From assembly GCF_034676545.1 (NCBI RefSeq), contig NZ_JAUCBZ010000015.1:2325001-2389000 (forward strand): 64,000 nt of DNA, given 5' to 3'. This stretch comes from Pararhodobacter sp. (GTDB lineage: Bacteria > Pseudomonadota > Alphaproteobacteria > Rhodobacterales > Rhodobacteraceae). Below, in pieces: positions 26,524 through 34,932 of the stretch. How positions within the stretch are numbered: the first letter of the stretch is position 1; each line of letters begins with the position of its first letter. A program made the position numbers and the translations under genes. The notes beneath the pieces were generated by a model. It did no database searches, had not been told where the DNA came from, and worked only from the letters and a program-made list of their open reading frames with translations.

Positions 26524-27276
26524 ATGTTCGGAATCGACCTTTTTGACGCCGCCCTGATGCCGTCGCTGGCGGTGGCGCTGCTGGCCGGTCTGTTGTCCTT
26601 CCTCAGCCCCTGTGTGCTGCCGATCGTGCCGCCCTACCTGGCCTATATGTCGGGCATTTCGATGCGCGACCTGACCGAAAACCGCAAAGGCCCCAGTCGC
26701 GCCACCTTGCCCGCGCTGTTTTTCGTCATGGGCCTGAGCACGGTGTTCCTGTTCCTTGGCTTCACCGCCTCCAGCCTTGGCCAGATCTTTCTGGCCTACC
26801 GCGAAACCTTTGCCCAGATCGCCGGAGTTGTGGTGGTGGTCATGGGGCTGCATTTCCTGGGCCTGTTCCGCATCGGGTTCCTGATGCGCGAGGCGCGTCT
26901 GGATGCCGGCGACCGCGGCGGTTCGGCGTTTGGCGCCTATGTGCTGGGGCTGGCCTTTGCCTTTGGCTGGACACCCTGCATCGGGCCGATTCTGGGCATG
27001 ATCATCACGCTGGCCGCCTCCGAGGATTCGGTGATGCGCGGCACGTCCTTGTTGGGGGTCTATGCCATCGGGCTGGGCCTGCCGTTCCTGCTGGCGGCGA
27101 TTTTCATCAGCCGCTCGATGACCTTGATGAACCGGATCAAACCGTGGCTGGGCACCATTGAAAAGGCGATGGGCGTGCTGCTGATCGTCGTCGGCATCGC
27201 GTTGATCACCGGCTGGATGGCCAGTTTCTCGTTCTGGCTGCTGGAAACCTTCCCGGCCTTCGGAAACCTCGGGTAA
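26524..27276 (+). CDS. ccdA: cytochrome c biogenesis protein CcdA
   Basis: This 250-residue membrane protein with six hydrophobic segments carries reducing power from thioredoxin to the periplasm for heme attachment to c-type cytochromes. The two redox cysteines are in FLSPCVLPIVPPYLAYMSG (first helix) and GWTPCIGPILGMI (fourth helix), the usual CcdA pattern. The ATG at 26524 follows GGAG; a GTG directly before it (26521) is in frame but less likely. The gene stands alone between rne and the hydrolase-like gene, with no cyc genes nearby. Confidence 0.94.
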   Translation: MFGIDLFDAALMPSLAVALLAGLLSFLSPCVLPIVPPYLAYMSGISMRDLTENRKGPSRATLPALFFVMGLSTVFLFLGFTASSLGQIFLAYRETFAQIAGVVVVVMGLHFLGLFRIGFLMREARLDAGDRGGSAFGAYVLGLAFAFGWTPCIGPILGMIITLAASEDSVMRGTSLLGVYAIGLGLPFLLAAIFISRSMTLMNRIKPWLGTIEKAMGVLLIVVGIALITGWMASFSFWLLETFPAFGNLG

Positions 27277-27338
27277 TCCGGGTTTTCAAAGCCTGCGAAG
27301 CGGCATAGCCTGCACCCGGGACAGGGGCAGGGCAGACC

Positions 27339-28562
27339 ATGCAGAGCACACAACAGGTCAAACGGCGGCGGGTGTTTTATGTGCCCGGCTATGACCCGTT
27401 TCCGCCGCGCCGCTACCGGGAGTTGTATCGCCGCGAGGGGGTGAAACAGGCCGAGATTTCGGGCTATGCGCTCAGCATGGCCGCGCAAGACACCGCCGCC
27501 GAGGGCTATGGCTGGACCGTGCAGACCGACATCGACGGCCAGATCACCGACACCCATGTTACCGTTCTGGCTTGGGCCGATCTGGTGCAAGCCTCCATGC
27601 AGCGCGGCGTGTTTTCGGCCTATCTGCTGCTGGTGCGCACGCTGTGGATTTTCATCTCGACGGGCGCTCTGTGGGCGATGATCCGGCTGCGCCCCGGGCC
27701 GATGCTGGCGGGGCTTTGGCCGTCGGGCATGCTGGTCGGGCAATTGCTGGTGGCGGGTCTCGCGGGCTGGGGGCTGGGCGCGGGCCTGATGTGGCTCACG
27801 GGTGGCGGCTGGCTGATGAGTCTGGTGGCCTGGGGCGTTGGCCTGGGGTTTGCGGTGGCGCTTCTTAAGGCGTTTCAACGCTGGGATGCCAAGCTGTTCG
27901 TCTATTATCTGCTCTATGATTTTGCCTATACCGCCGCGCATCGGGGCCGCTATGACCCGGCGCTGGCCCTTCGGCTGACCGATTTCGCCACGCAGGTGCG
28001 CAAGGCGCTGATCGAGGGTGGTGTCGACGAGGTTCTGGTGATCGGCCATTCCTCGGGCGCGTCGCTGGCGGTGTCGGTGGTGGCCGAAGTGCTGCGCAGC
28101 GGGGTGCCCAAGGACGGCCCAGCCCTGGCGCTGTTGACCCTTGGCGAGGCGATCCCGGTGCAGAGCTTTCTGCCCCATGCGCACCGCTTGCGGCAGGATC
28201 TGCGCGCCCTCTCGAACAGCGCGGCGATCACCTGGATCGACATCACCGCCAAGGCCGACGGCGTCTGTTTCGGCCTGTGCGATCCGGTGGCCGTCACCGG
28301 GGTCGCGCCGCCCGATCAACGCTGGCCTTTGGTGATTTCGGCGGCCTTCAGCGAGGCCCTCACGCCGCCGACCTGGACACGCCTGCGCCGCAAGTTCTTT
28401 CAACTGCATTTCCAGTATCTCGCCGCGTTCGATGCGCCCCGCGATTACGATTATTTCCAGATCACCGCGGGGCCCCAGACCCTGAGCGCGCGCTATCAGG
28501 GCCGCAAACCGTCACCCAGCCGCATTGCGCGGGCGCTCTCTCCGCATCGGTCGTTGCCATGA
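27339..28562 (+). CDS. membrane-embedded alpha/beta-hydrolase-like protein of unknown function
   Basis: I do not recognise a named family for this 407-residue protein. It starts with VFYVPGYDPFPPRRYRELY. Three hydrophobic stretches lie at about residues 90-180. A nucleophile-elbow motif follows, VIGHSSGASLAVSVVAEVL (G-H-S-S-G near residue 233), which indicates an alpha/beta-hydrolase fold with a serine nucleophile. The C-terminus has KFFQLHFQYLAAFD and PRDYDYFQITAGP. Its stop overlaps the start of a cytochrome P450 gene by four bases (ATGA), so the two were co-translated and may act on the same lipid-like compound. Confidence 0.7.
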   Translation: MQSTQQVKRRRVFYVPGYDPFPPRRYRELYRREGVKQAEISGYALSMAAQDTAAEGYGWTVQTDIDGQITDTHVTVLAWADLVQASMQRGVFSAYLLLVRTLWIFISTGALWAMIRLRPGPMLAGLWPSGMLVGQLLVAGLAGWGLGAGLMWLTGGGWLMSLVAWGVGLGFAVALLKAFQRWDAKLFVYYLLYDFAYTAAHRGRYDPALALRLTDFATQVRKALIEGGVDEVLVIGHSSGASLAVSVVAEVLRSGVPKDGPALALLTLGEAIPVQSFLPHAHRLRQDLRALSNSAAITWIDITAKADGVCFGLCDPVAVTGVAPPDQRWPLVISAAFSEALTPPTWTRLRRKFFQLHFQYLAAFDAPRDYDYFQITAGPQTLSARYQGRKPSPSRIARALSPHRSLP

Positions 28563-29954
28563 CACAACCACACAAACCCCTGATCATCCCGCCCAAACCG
28601 CCCTCGCGCGCGCGCGGCTTCGGTCTTTGGCGCTACATCCGTTCGTTCCGGCGTGACATCCTGTCGGCCAACCCCGAGCGCCTCTATCGCGCGAAAATGG
28701 CCGAGTTCCGCATTCCGTTCCTGCACACGTTTCTGGTCAATGACCCGGCCTTGTGGCGCCATGTCCTGACCCAGCACCCCGGCGATTTTCCCAAATCACC
28801 GCGCATGGTGGCGGGGCTGGAGCCGTTGCTGGGGCAGGGGGTGTTCCTGACCAATGGCCCACAATGGGAGCGCCAGCGCCGTATCATCGACCCCGCCTTC
28901 GAGGGGGGGCGGCTGCGCGATACCTTCCCGGCGATGCTGGCGGCGGCGCGGTCCTGCGTGGCGCGTCTGGCGCCCCTGGCGGACGGTCGCGCGGTCGAGA
29001 TGGAGGCCGAAATGAGCCACGTCACGGCGGATGTGATCTTTCGCACGCTGTTTTCCGTACCGATCGAGGATGCCGCCGCAAGCGCGGTGTTCCACGAATT
29101 TCGCAGCTATCAAGGCACGCAACCGCTGCTGAATCTGCGCGCGTTCCTGCCCTTGCCGCGCTGGATGCCCCGGTTCCACCGGCGGGCGACGGTGACATCG
29201 GCGCGGCGCATCCGGGTGATCATCCGCGATCTGGTCGAAGCCCGCCGGCACGCGATCAAGGCCGGCACCGCGCCCGATGATCTGGCGACGAAAATCATGA
29301 CCACCGCCGACCCGCAAACCGGCGAGATCTTTGGCAATGCCGAGATGATCGACCAGGTGGCGGTGTTCTTTCTCGCGGGCCATGAGACCTCGGCCTCGGC
29401 GCTTGGCTGGGCGCTGTTCACCCTGGCGCTGGACCCTGACACCCAGGCGCAGGTCGCTGCCGAGGCCGAAGCCGTGCTGGGCGATGACCCGGACGCCGCG
29501 GTGGAGTTCGGCGCCATCAGCCGCCTCAAACTGGCGCGCGACGTGTTCCGCGAAGCGCTGCGCCTTTACCCCCCGGTGCCGATGATGGTGCGCGAAGCCG
29601 CGTGCCCGGCCGAGTTTCGCCGGCCGCCCCGTGCCCAAGGGCGCGCAGGCCGTGGTCAGCCCGTGGTATCTGGGGCGCCATCAGGATATGTGGCGCGATG
29701 CCGATGCGTTCTGCCCGGAACGGTGGTCCACCCCCGAAGGCAAGGCCGCGGCGCGGCAGGCCTTTTTGCCGTTCTCGATCGGGCCGCGCGTCTGTCCGGG
29801 GGCGGGATTCGCGATGATCGAGGGGCCGCTGCTGCTGGCCATGCTGGCGCGCGCCTATCGTTTCAGTGTGCTTGAGGCGCGATTGCCGGAACCGGTTGCC
29901 CTTCTGACGGTTCGCTCGCGCACCGGGATCTGGTTGAAAATCACGCCGCGCTAG
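28559..29954 (+). pseudogene. cytochrome P450 with a +1 frameshift
   Basis: The first frame encodes about 355 residues of a P450: the I-helix AGHETSASALGW and the K-helix EALRLYPPVP (ExxR). After 29618-29622 the sequence continues one base out of frame with KGAQAVVSPWYLGRHQDMW and the heme-thiolate motif FSIGPRVCPGAGFAMIEG. One extra C in the GC-rich stretch at about 29621 explains the shift. Without it the protein would be 464 residues, a normal class I bacterial P450. As written, the first frame runs to 29875 without the heme Cys and would be inactive. Sequencing error is a real alternative. The start overlaps the hydrolase-like gene by ATGA. Confidence 0.88.
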
Positions 29955-30324
29955 GGGCGATTTGGCAAATGCAAGCCTGGCGGGCGACCTTGTTTCGGAT
30001 GACACTGGGTTTCGGATGACGCTGGGCGATGACCTTGTCCGGGACACGCCGAAGCCGCACATCCGGGCCTGGATCAAAGTGTTCGGCGCGCACTTGTTCA
30101 TGGTGCGGTATTGCTGGGTGATCATCGACGATGGCAATACACTGCGGAGATCGCTGTTGACGGCCTTGTCGGCCCCCCCCGGCTGCGTGGAAAATCCTGC
30201 TGCGGGTCATGGCGGTCTGGCGGACCGCCTGGGCACTGCTGGTCTTTCGATAAGGAGCCGCCTGCGGCGGCAAGATAGTTGAAATTTGCCCGGTCCTTGC
30301 GGCCCGGGCAAATCTGCGTGCCTT

Positions 30325-30348
30325 CGGCGAGGATATTTATGGAACAAA
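30325..30348 (+). repeat. dispersed short repeat, divergent copy
   Basis: GAGGATATTTATGGAACAAA follows a GC-rich palindromic stretch, the same arrangement as the copies near 36.6 kb and 54.9 kb. Rhodobacteraceae genomes carry many such GC-palindrome plus GAGTATTT elements between genes. This copy is the least similar of the three. Confidence 0.4.
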
Positions 30349-30409
30349 GACCGGGCGGTGATGGGCTGGCGTGTGAATTTGTTTGACTCGAATCCGAGGG
30401 GCGCGTTAT

Positions 30410-30431
30410 TTATTGAACGAGCGTTCAATAA
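30410..30431 (+). promoter_or_regulatory. perfect palindromic operator ahead of ivd
   Basis: Ten-base arms TTATTGAACG and CGTTCAATAA form a perfect inverted repeat around AG. It ends 42 bases before the ivd start, where a repressor could block the promoter. The size and symmetry fit a TetR-family dimer. A near match lies ahead of the isobutyryl-CoA dehydrogenase gene at 5746-5765. Confidence 0.7.
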
Positions 30432-30473
30432 GCGGCGATTGCGCACCGGGCTGCGCACTGGGGAGAGATGGCC

Positions 30474-31637
30474 ATGTACACTGCATCCATGAAATTTGAT
30501 CTGGGCGATGATGTGAATGCGCTGCGCGATACCGTGCATCGTTGGGCACAGGATCGCGTGCGCCCGATGGCGGCCGAGATTGATCGCAGCAATGAATTTC
30601 CGGCCGCGCTGTGGCGCGAGATGGGGGATCTGGGTCTGTTGGGCGTCACCGTTGCGGAGGAATATGGCGGGGCCGGGATGGGCTATCTGGCCCATGCGGT
30701 GGTGGTCGAGGAAATCGCCCGGGCCTCGGCCTCGGTCAGCCTGTCTTATGGGGCGCATTCCAACCTGTGTGTGAACCAGATCAAACTGAACGGCACGCCC
30801 GAGCAAAAGGCGAAATACCTGCCCGATCTGGTGAGCGGTGCCAAGGTCGGCGCGCTGGCGATGTCCGAGGCGAGTGCCGGGTCGGATGTTGTCTCGATGA
30901 GCCTGCGGGCCGAGAAAAAGAACGACCGTTTCGTGTTGAACGGCACGAAATACTGGATCACCAACGGGCCGGATGCCGAGACGCTGGTGGTTTATGCCAA
31001 GACCGACCCTTCGGCAGGCTCGAAGGGGATCACGGCCTTCCTGATCGAGAAAAGCATGGCCGGGTTCTCGACCTCGCCGCATTTCGACAAGATGGGGATG
31101 CGTGGCTCGAACACCGCCGAACTGGTGTTCGAGAATGTCGAAGTGCCGTTCGAGAATATCCTGGGCGAGGAAGGCCGCGGCGTGCGTGTGCTGATGTCGG
31201 GCCTGGATTATGAGCGGGTGGTTCTGGCCGCAATCGGGCCGGGGATCATTGCCGCCTGCCTTGACGAGATCATGCCCTATATGCGCGACCGCAAGCAATT
31301 CGGCCAGCCGATCGGCTCGTTCCAGCTGATGCAGGGCAAGATGGCGGATATGTACACGGCGATGAACTCGTCGCGCGCCTATGTTTATGAAGTGGCCAAG
31401 GCCTGTGACCGGGGCGAGGTGACGCGGGCGGATGCGGCGGCCTGTTGTTTGTATGCCTCGGAACAGGCGATGGTTCAGGCGCATCAGGCGGTGCAGGCGA
31501 TGGGTGGGGCGGGGTTCATGAGCGACAGCCCGGTCGGCCGCCTGTTCCGCGATGCCAAGCTGATGGAGATCGGCGCGGGCACCTCGGAAATCCGCCGGAT
31601 GCTGGTGGGGCGCGAGATGTTGGGTGCGATGGGATGA
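30474..31637 (+). CDS. ivd: isovaleryl-CoA dehydrogenase
   Basis: This 387-residue flavoprotein oxidises isovaleryl-CoA to 3-methylcrotonyl-CoA in leucine breakdown and passes electrons to ETF. The three acyl-CoA dehydrogenase domains are complete (AMSEASAGSDVVSMSLRAEK, then YWITNG, then QAMGGAGFMSDSPVGRLFRDAKLMEIGAGTSEIRR). The catalytic Glu is in MSGLDYERVVLA, the position used only by isovaleryl-CoA dehydrogenases, while the C-terminal position has Gly-Ala-Gly. The start at 30474 lies 8 bases after GGAG, better than the ATG six bases upstream. It heads the leucine block with mccB and mccA. Confidence 0.95.
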   Translation: MYTASMKFDLGDDVNALRDTVHRWAQDRVRPMAAEIDRSNEFPAALWREMGDLGLLGVTVAEEYGGAGMGYLAHAVVVEEIARASASVSLSYGAHSNLCVNQIKLNGTPEQKAKYLPDLVSGAKVGALAMSEASAGSDVVSMSLRAEKKNDRFVLNGTKYWITNGPDAETLVVYAKTDPSAGSKGITAFLIEKSMAGFSTSPHFDKMGMRGSNTAELVFENVEVPFENILGEEGRGVRVLMSGLDYERVVLAAIGPGIIAACLDEIMPYMRDRKQFGQPIGSFQLMQGKMADMYTAMNSSRAYVYEVAKACDRGEVTRADAAACCLYASEQAMVQAHQAVQAMGGAGFMSDSPVGRLFRDAKLMEIGAGTSEIRRMLVGREMLGAMG

Positions 31638-32131
31638 GCGCTCTGCGCGTTAGTCTGCTCTGTGCCGGGCTCGCGCTCTGCGCGCCCGCCCAGGCCGAGC
31701 AGATCCGGTTCGACACCGATCAGATGACCGCCTGTGTCGAGGCCGGGGGCGGGCAGGACTGCGTTGGAATCGCGGTTGACGCCTGTATGGAGAGGCTTGG
31801 CGGCTGGTCCACGCCGGCGCATCAGGCGTGTTCATGGGCGGAATATGAATGGTGGGACGGCTATCTCAACGCCGTTTATCAACGCGCCGTGACCCGGTCG
31901 CGCGGGATCGACGCGACATCGGGAACGCAGGGGACGCCGGATCGCCCCTCGGATGAGGAGGCGCTGCGGGTCATGCAACGCGCCTGGATTGCCTACCGCG
32001 ATGCGACCTGCACCTATGAGCAGTTGCAATGGTGGGGTGGCACCGGGGCAAGTGGCGCGCATTCGGAATGTCTGACCCGTGTGACCGCCGATCAAGCGCT
32101 GTTGCTGCGCGGATTTCAGGTCGACGAATGA
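31634..32131 (+). CDS. secreted LprI/DUF1311-like protein
   Basis: This 165-residue protein has a signal peptide (SALRVSLLCAGLALCAPAQA) and six cysteines. The C-terminal motif VMQRAWIAYRDATCTYEQLQWWGGT, then HSECLTRVTADQALLL, matches the DUF1311/LprI family of small periplasmic proteins, some of which inhibit lysozyme. Its ATG overlaps the ivd stop (ATGA) and its own stop overlaps the next gene the same way, so it is part of the leucine operon. Why a periplasmic protein sits between the enzymes is unclear. No function in leucine metabolism is known. Confidence 0.75.
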   Translation: MSALRVSLLCAGLALCAPAQAEQIRFDTDQMTACVEAGGGQDCVGIAVDACMERLGGWSTPAHQACSWAEYEWWDGYLNAVYQRAVTRSRGIDATSGTQGTPDRPSDEEALRVMQRAWIAYRDATCTYEQLQWWGGTGASGAHSECLTRVTADQALLLRGFQVDE

Positions 32132-32646
32132 AGATCGCCGCCCTGATCCTTGTCGCCGCCGGGCCAGCCTTTGCGCAGGCGGATATCGGATTTCCGGCCG
32201 GCATGGTGGATGGGTGCAGCGCGACGAATGGCGGGGCGCTCTGCGTCGGATTGGGCACCACGGCCTGTCTGAGCGAGGCGGGGCCGCAGAGTGTCGGGCT
32301 CTGTCTCGGGGCCGAGAATGCCTATTGGCTGGCGCGGATTGCGGCGGCTGAAGGTCAGCTGCGCGCAGCCGAGGCCGAGGTGGTCGCGCAGGCCGCGCGG
32401 CTGGGAATGCCCGCGCCGTCGATGGACGAGATCGCCGCCGGTTTTGCCGCGTATCGTACCGCCGCCTGCCTGTGGCGCGCGGCGCAAGAGGAGGGGGCGC
32501 AAGAGGAGGGGATGCAAGAGGAGGGGATGCAAGAGGAGGGGATGCAAGAGGAGGGGATGCACATGGGGCCTGAAGAGATCGACTGTCAGATGCGGCTGAA
32601 TGCGCAACATGCGTTTTGGCTCGAAGCGCGGGTTCAGGTCCGATGA
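32128..32646 (+). CDS. second secreted LprI-like protein with a pentapeptide-repeat insert
   Basis: This 172-residue protein begins with a short signal peptide (KIAALILVAAGPAFAQ). It resembles the preceding protein: paired cysteines, AYWLARIAAAEGQLRAAE, then FAAYRTAACLWRAA and a final CQMRLNAQHAFWLEARV. Between the last two elements are five copies of a Gln-Glu-Glu-Gly-Met/Ala unit encoded by 15-base DNA repeats, where relatives have a short Gly-Ser turn. It overlaps both neighbours by ATGA. The repeat probably arose by slippage and may vary in length between strains. Confidence 0.7.
   Translation: MKIAALILVAAGPAFAQADIGFPAGMVDGCSATNGGALCVGLGTTACLSEAGPQSVGLCLGAENAYWLARIAAAEGQLRAAEAEVVAQAARLGMPAPSMDEIAAGFAAYRTAACLWRAAQEEGAQEEGMQEEGMQEEGMQEEGMHMGPEEIDCQMRLNAQHAFWLEARVQVR
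32485..32559 (+). repeat. five 15-base tandem repeats
   Basis: Unit CAAGAGGAGGGGATG is present in five head-to-tail copies. The first differs at its end (GGGGCG) and the rest are identical. The unit length is a multiple of three, so copy-number change would keep the frame of the host gene. It is strongly purine-rich on the plus strand. Confidence 0.95.
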
Positions 32647-34193
32647 TATTGCCCAGACACGGAACATATGAGGAACTGGTGTCCGGGTTTTCATGGCCCA
32701 CGCCCGCGCGTCTGAACATGGCGCGGCAGGCGTGTTTCGACTGGCTGGAAACGCCCGACCGGCTGGCGATCCTGGATCTGTCGGGCGGCGCGCGGCGCGA
32801 CGTGTCCTATGGCGATCTGGCGCGGATGACACGGCGTTTGGCCGGCTATCTGGCGGCGCAGGGCGTGCAACGGGGTGACCGCGTGGGCGTGTTGCGGGCG
32901 CAAGATCCCTGGACCGCGGCGGCGCATCTGGCGATCTGGTCGCTGGGGGCTATCTCTTTGCCATTGTTCAAGCTTTTTGGCCCCGACGCCCTGTCGGTGC
33001 GGTTGGCGGACAGCGGCGCGCGGCATGTGATCACCGATCCCGAGGGCGCGGCGTTGCTGGCGGGTCTGGCCATTGGTGCGCATGTTCCCGAGGCCGCAGA
33101 CCTGCCCGATACCGGCCCCGACCCGATTGACACCGCCGCCGAGGATCCGGCGATCCTGATCTATACCTCGGGCACGACGGGGGCACCCAAAGGGGCCCTG
33201 CACGCGCACCGGGTTTTGACCGGGCATCTGCCTGGCGTCGAGATCAGCCATGATCGGCTGGGCCAGCCCGGTGACGTGATCTGAACGCCGGCGGATTGGG
33301 CCTGGATCGGCGGCTTGTTCGATGTGCTGATGCCGGGGCTGGCGCTTGGCGTGCCGGTGGTCGCGGCGCGGCTGGCGAAATTCACGCCCGAGGCCGCGCG
33401 CGAGGTGATCCGCACGGGCGGCGTGCGCAACGTGTTTTTCCCGCCGACCGCGCTGAAATTGCTCAAGGCGGCGGATATGGCCCTGCCGGGGTTGCGCTCG
33501 GTGGCCTCGGGCGGCGAGCCGCTGGGGGCCGAGATGCTGGACTGGGGGCAGCGCGCCTTTGGCTTGCAGATCAACGAGTTCTACGGTCAGACCGAATGCA
33601 ACATGATCGCCTCATCCGCCAGCAGCCTGTTTCCCGTGCGCCCCGGCTGCATCGGCAAACCGGTGCCGGGGCATGAACTGGCCGTGCTGGGTCCCGAGGG
33701 GCCGCTGGGCGAGGGCACCGAGGGGGATATCGCGGTCAAACGCGGCTCGGCCTCGATGATGCTGGGCTATTGGAACCGCCCGCAGGAAACCGCCGACAAG
33801 TATCGTGGCGCATGGATGCTGACCGGCGACCGGGGCCAGTGGGAACAGGGCTACCTGCGTTTTGTCGGTCGCGACGATGACGTGATCACCTCGGCCGGCT
33901 ACCGGATTGGCCCGTCGGAAATCGAGGATTGCTTGCTTCGGCACCCCGCCGTGGCCGTCGCGGCGGTGATCGGCGTGCCCGACCCGGTGCGCACCGAGCG
34001 CGTGCGCGCCTATGTGGTGCTGAAACCGGGGGCCGAGACCACCGAGGCCGCTTTGCAAGCCCACATCCGCACCCGGCTCAGCGCGCATCTGGTCCCGCGC
34101 GAGGTGCGCTTTGTCGATGACCTGCCGATGACCGTCACCGGCAAGATCATCCGCAAAGAGCTGAAACGCCGCGCTGTGGAGGAAGACGAATGA
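32643..34193 (+). pseudogene. acyl-CoA synthetase (AMP-binding) with an in-frame TGA
   Basis: The frame is continuous over 517 codons except for a TGA at 33282-33284. The part before it has the AMP-binding loop LIYTSGTTGAPKGALHAH. The part after it resumes immediately with TPADWAWIGGLFDVL, then NEFYGQTECNM and the hinge GDDDVITSAGYRIGPSEIED, ending with the Lys motif VTGKIIRKELK. In relatives the TGA position is Trp (WTPADWAW), so TGG to TGA is the simplest change. It would otherwise be a 516-residue acetyl/medium-chain acyl-CoA synthetase. A truncated product of 213 residues would be inactive. The start overlaps the previous gene. Confidence 0.88.
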
Positions 34194-34195
34194 GT

Positions 34196-34558
34196 TCACA
34201 TCTTGCGCAGGGCTTGTTGTCCCTCGGCGAGGGTTCGCGCGGCAGCCTCGGTCAAGGCATCGTCCATCCATTGATTGATGGATTGCGCGCGCTTCATCGC
34301 GGCCTCAGCGATCAACCGGTGGTGCTCTGGCGTTGTGCGAAACGCCAGTTTTCCGGAAAAGGGTTTTTCCGGCATTCTCCCGTCTTCGGCACACCAAGCA
34401 AGATAGTCGTCCACCGAGCCGTGGAACGACGCTTCGAGTTCGTCGATGGATGCGCCAGAAAAGTGGATCACATCCCGGATGCCCTCGACGGTGCCATGAA
34501 ACAGGCGGTCGTCAGAGTCCAACCAGATAGACGCAGAGTATCCTTTATAGGGCGTCAT
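34196..34558 (-). CDS. hicB: HicB-family antitoxin
   Basis: This 120-residue protein has the HicB partial RNase H-like fold (YSASIWLDSDDRLFHGTVEGIRDVIHFSGASIDELEASFHGSVDDYLAWC), followed by a ribbon-helix-helix tail (FSGKLAFRTTPEHHRLIAEAAMKRAQSINQWMDDAL), as in HicB proteins that repress their own promoter. It overlaps the upstream toxin gene by 4 bases (ATGA) and is convergent with the acyl-CoA synthetase, whose stop is only 2 bases away. The pair is inverted inside the leucine block and may have been acquired. Confidence 0.88.
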   Translation of the reverse strand: MTPYKGYSASIWLDSDDRLFHGTVEGIRDVIHFSGASIDELEASFHGSVDDYLAWCAEDGRMPEKPFSGKLAFRTTPEHHRLIAEAAMKRAQSINQWMDDALTEAAARTLAEGQQALRKM

Positions 34559-34812
34559 GGCGTTACACCTGCCTCCCCTGGAAACCGTCGGAGGGCAACG
34601 ATGGCCCCTTTGTCGGTCTCGGGTCTTGGGTGCGGGCGATGGAAAACCGCGCGCACACCGTTCACTGCAATCCTGACGCGAGAGCCCGCGCCTTCGGTGA
34701 TCGTCGCGCCTTGGGCACGACGCCGTGTTTCAATATCGCTCCACCGAATGTTGGAGCGGACGGGTTTGTCGAATATCGCCGCCAGGGTGCGTGGCGCTTT
34801 GGATGCATTCAT
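34555..34812 (-). CDS. hicA: HicA-family toxin-like protein
   Basis: This 85-residue protein begins MNASKAPRTLAAIFDKPVRSNIRWSDIETRR and contains the HicA-like core EGAGSRVRIAVNGVRAVFHRPHP, ending in GEAGVTP. HicA toxins are mRNA interferases with a dsRNA-binding fold. Classical members carry a histidine in GSHH, here replaced by GSRV, so a different residue (perhaps the nearby His of FHRPHP) must act, or this subgroup is weakly active. Toxin-first order and the ATGA overlap with hicB are normal for the system. A short palindrome lies upstream. Confidence 0.82.
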   Translation of the reverse strand: MNASKAPRTLAAIFDKPVRSNIRWSDIETRRRAQGATITEGAGSRVRIAVNGVRAVFHRPHPRPETDKGAIVALRRFPGEAGVTP

Positions 34813-34829
34813 ATGTGCTCTTTCTCCGT

Positions 34830-34841
34830 ATGCGATTGCAT
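34830..34841 (-). promoter_or_regulatory. possible hicAB operator
   Basis: ATGCGATTGCAT is an imperfect palindrome (10 of 12 symmetric positions) located 18-29 bases before the hicA start. HicB antitoxins bind such repeats in their promoter. The site lies in the 120-base gap shared with the divergent mccB gene, so it could affect both. Confidence 0.35.
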
Positions 34842-34932
34842 GCGGTTTCAGTTACCCTGCGACCCAAGCTGCGCCACAGCCCGACAGCACCTATTTAGTA
34901 TCAATAAATGATATCGTTAAGGGGAGCGATCC

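Larger units (their letters stand above)
29955..30473 (+). other. 519-base intergenic region with inverted repeats and a dispersed-repeat copy
   Basis: A 106-codon frame starting at 29962 has no family I recognise and poor codon character, so I do not call it a gene. The region holds the palindrome GCCGC-CTGCG-GCGGC at about 30255-30269, a 10-bp inverted repeat ATTTGCCCGG/CCGGGCAAAT at about 30285-30313, and a GAGGATATTTATGGAACAAAG segment resembling repeats at 36.6 and 54.9 kb. The ivd operator is at 30410-30431. The first part may be remnant coding sequence. Confidence 0.45.

Noticed and set aside
29962..30282. 106-codon frame after the P450 gene, considered as a degraded gene
   Set aside because: No recognisable family, poor ribosome site, and it runs into palindromic repeats. 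Kept only as part of the intergenic description.
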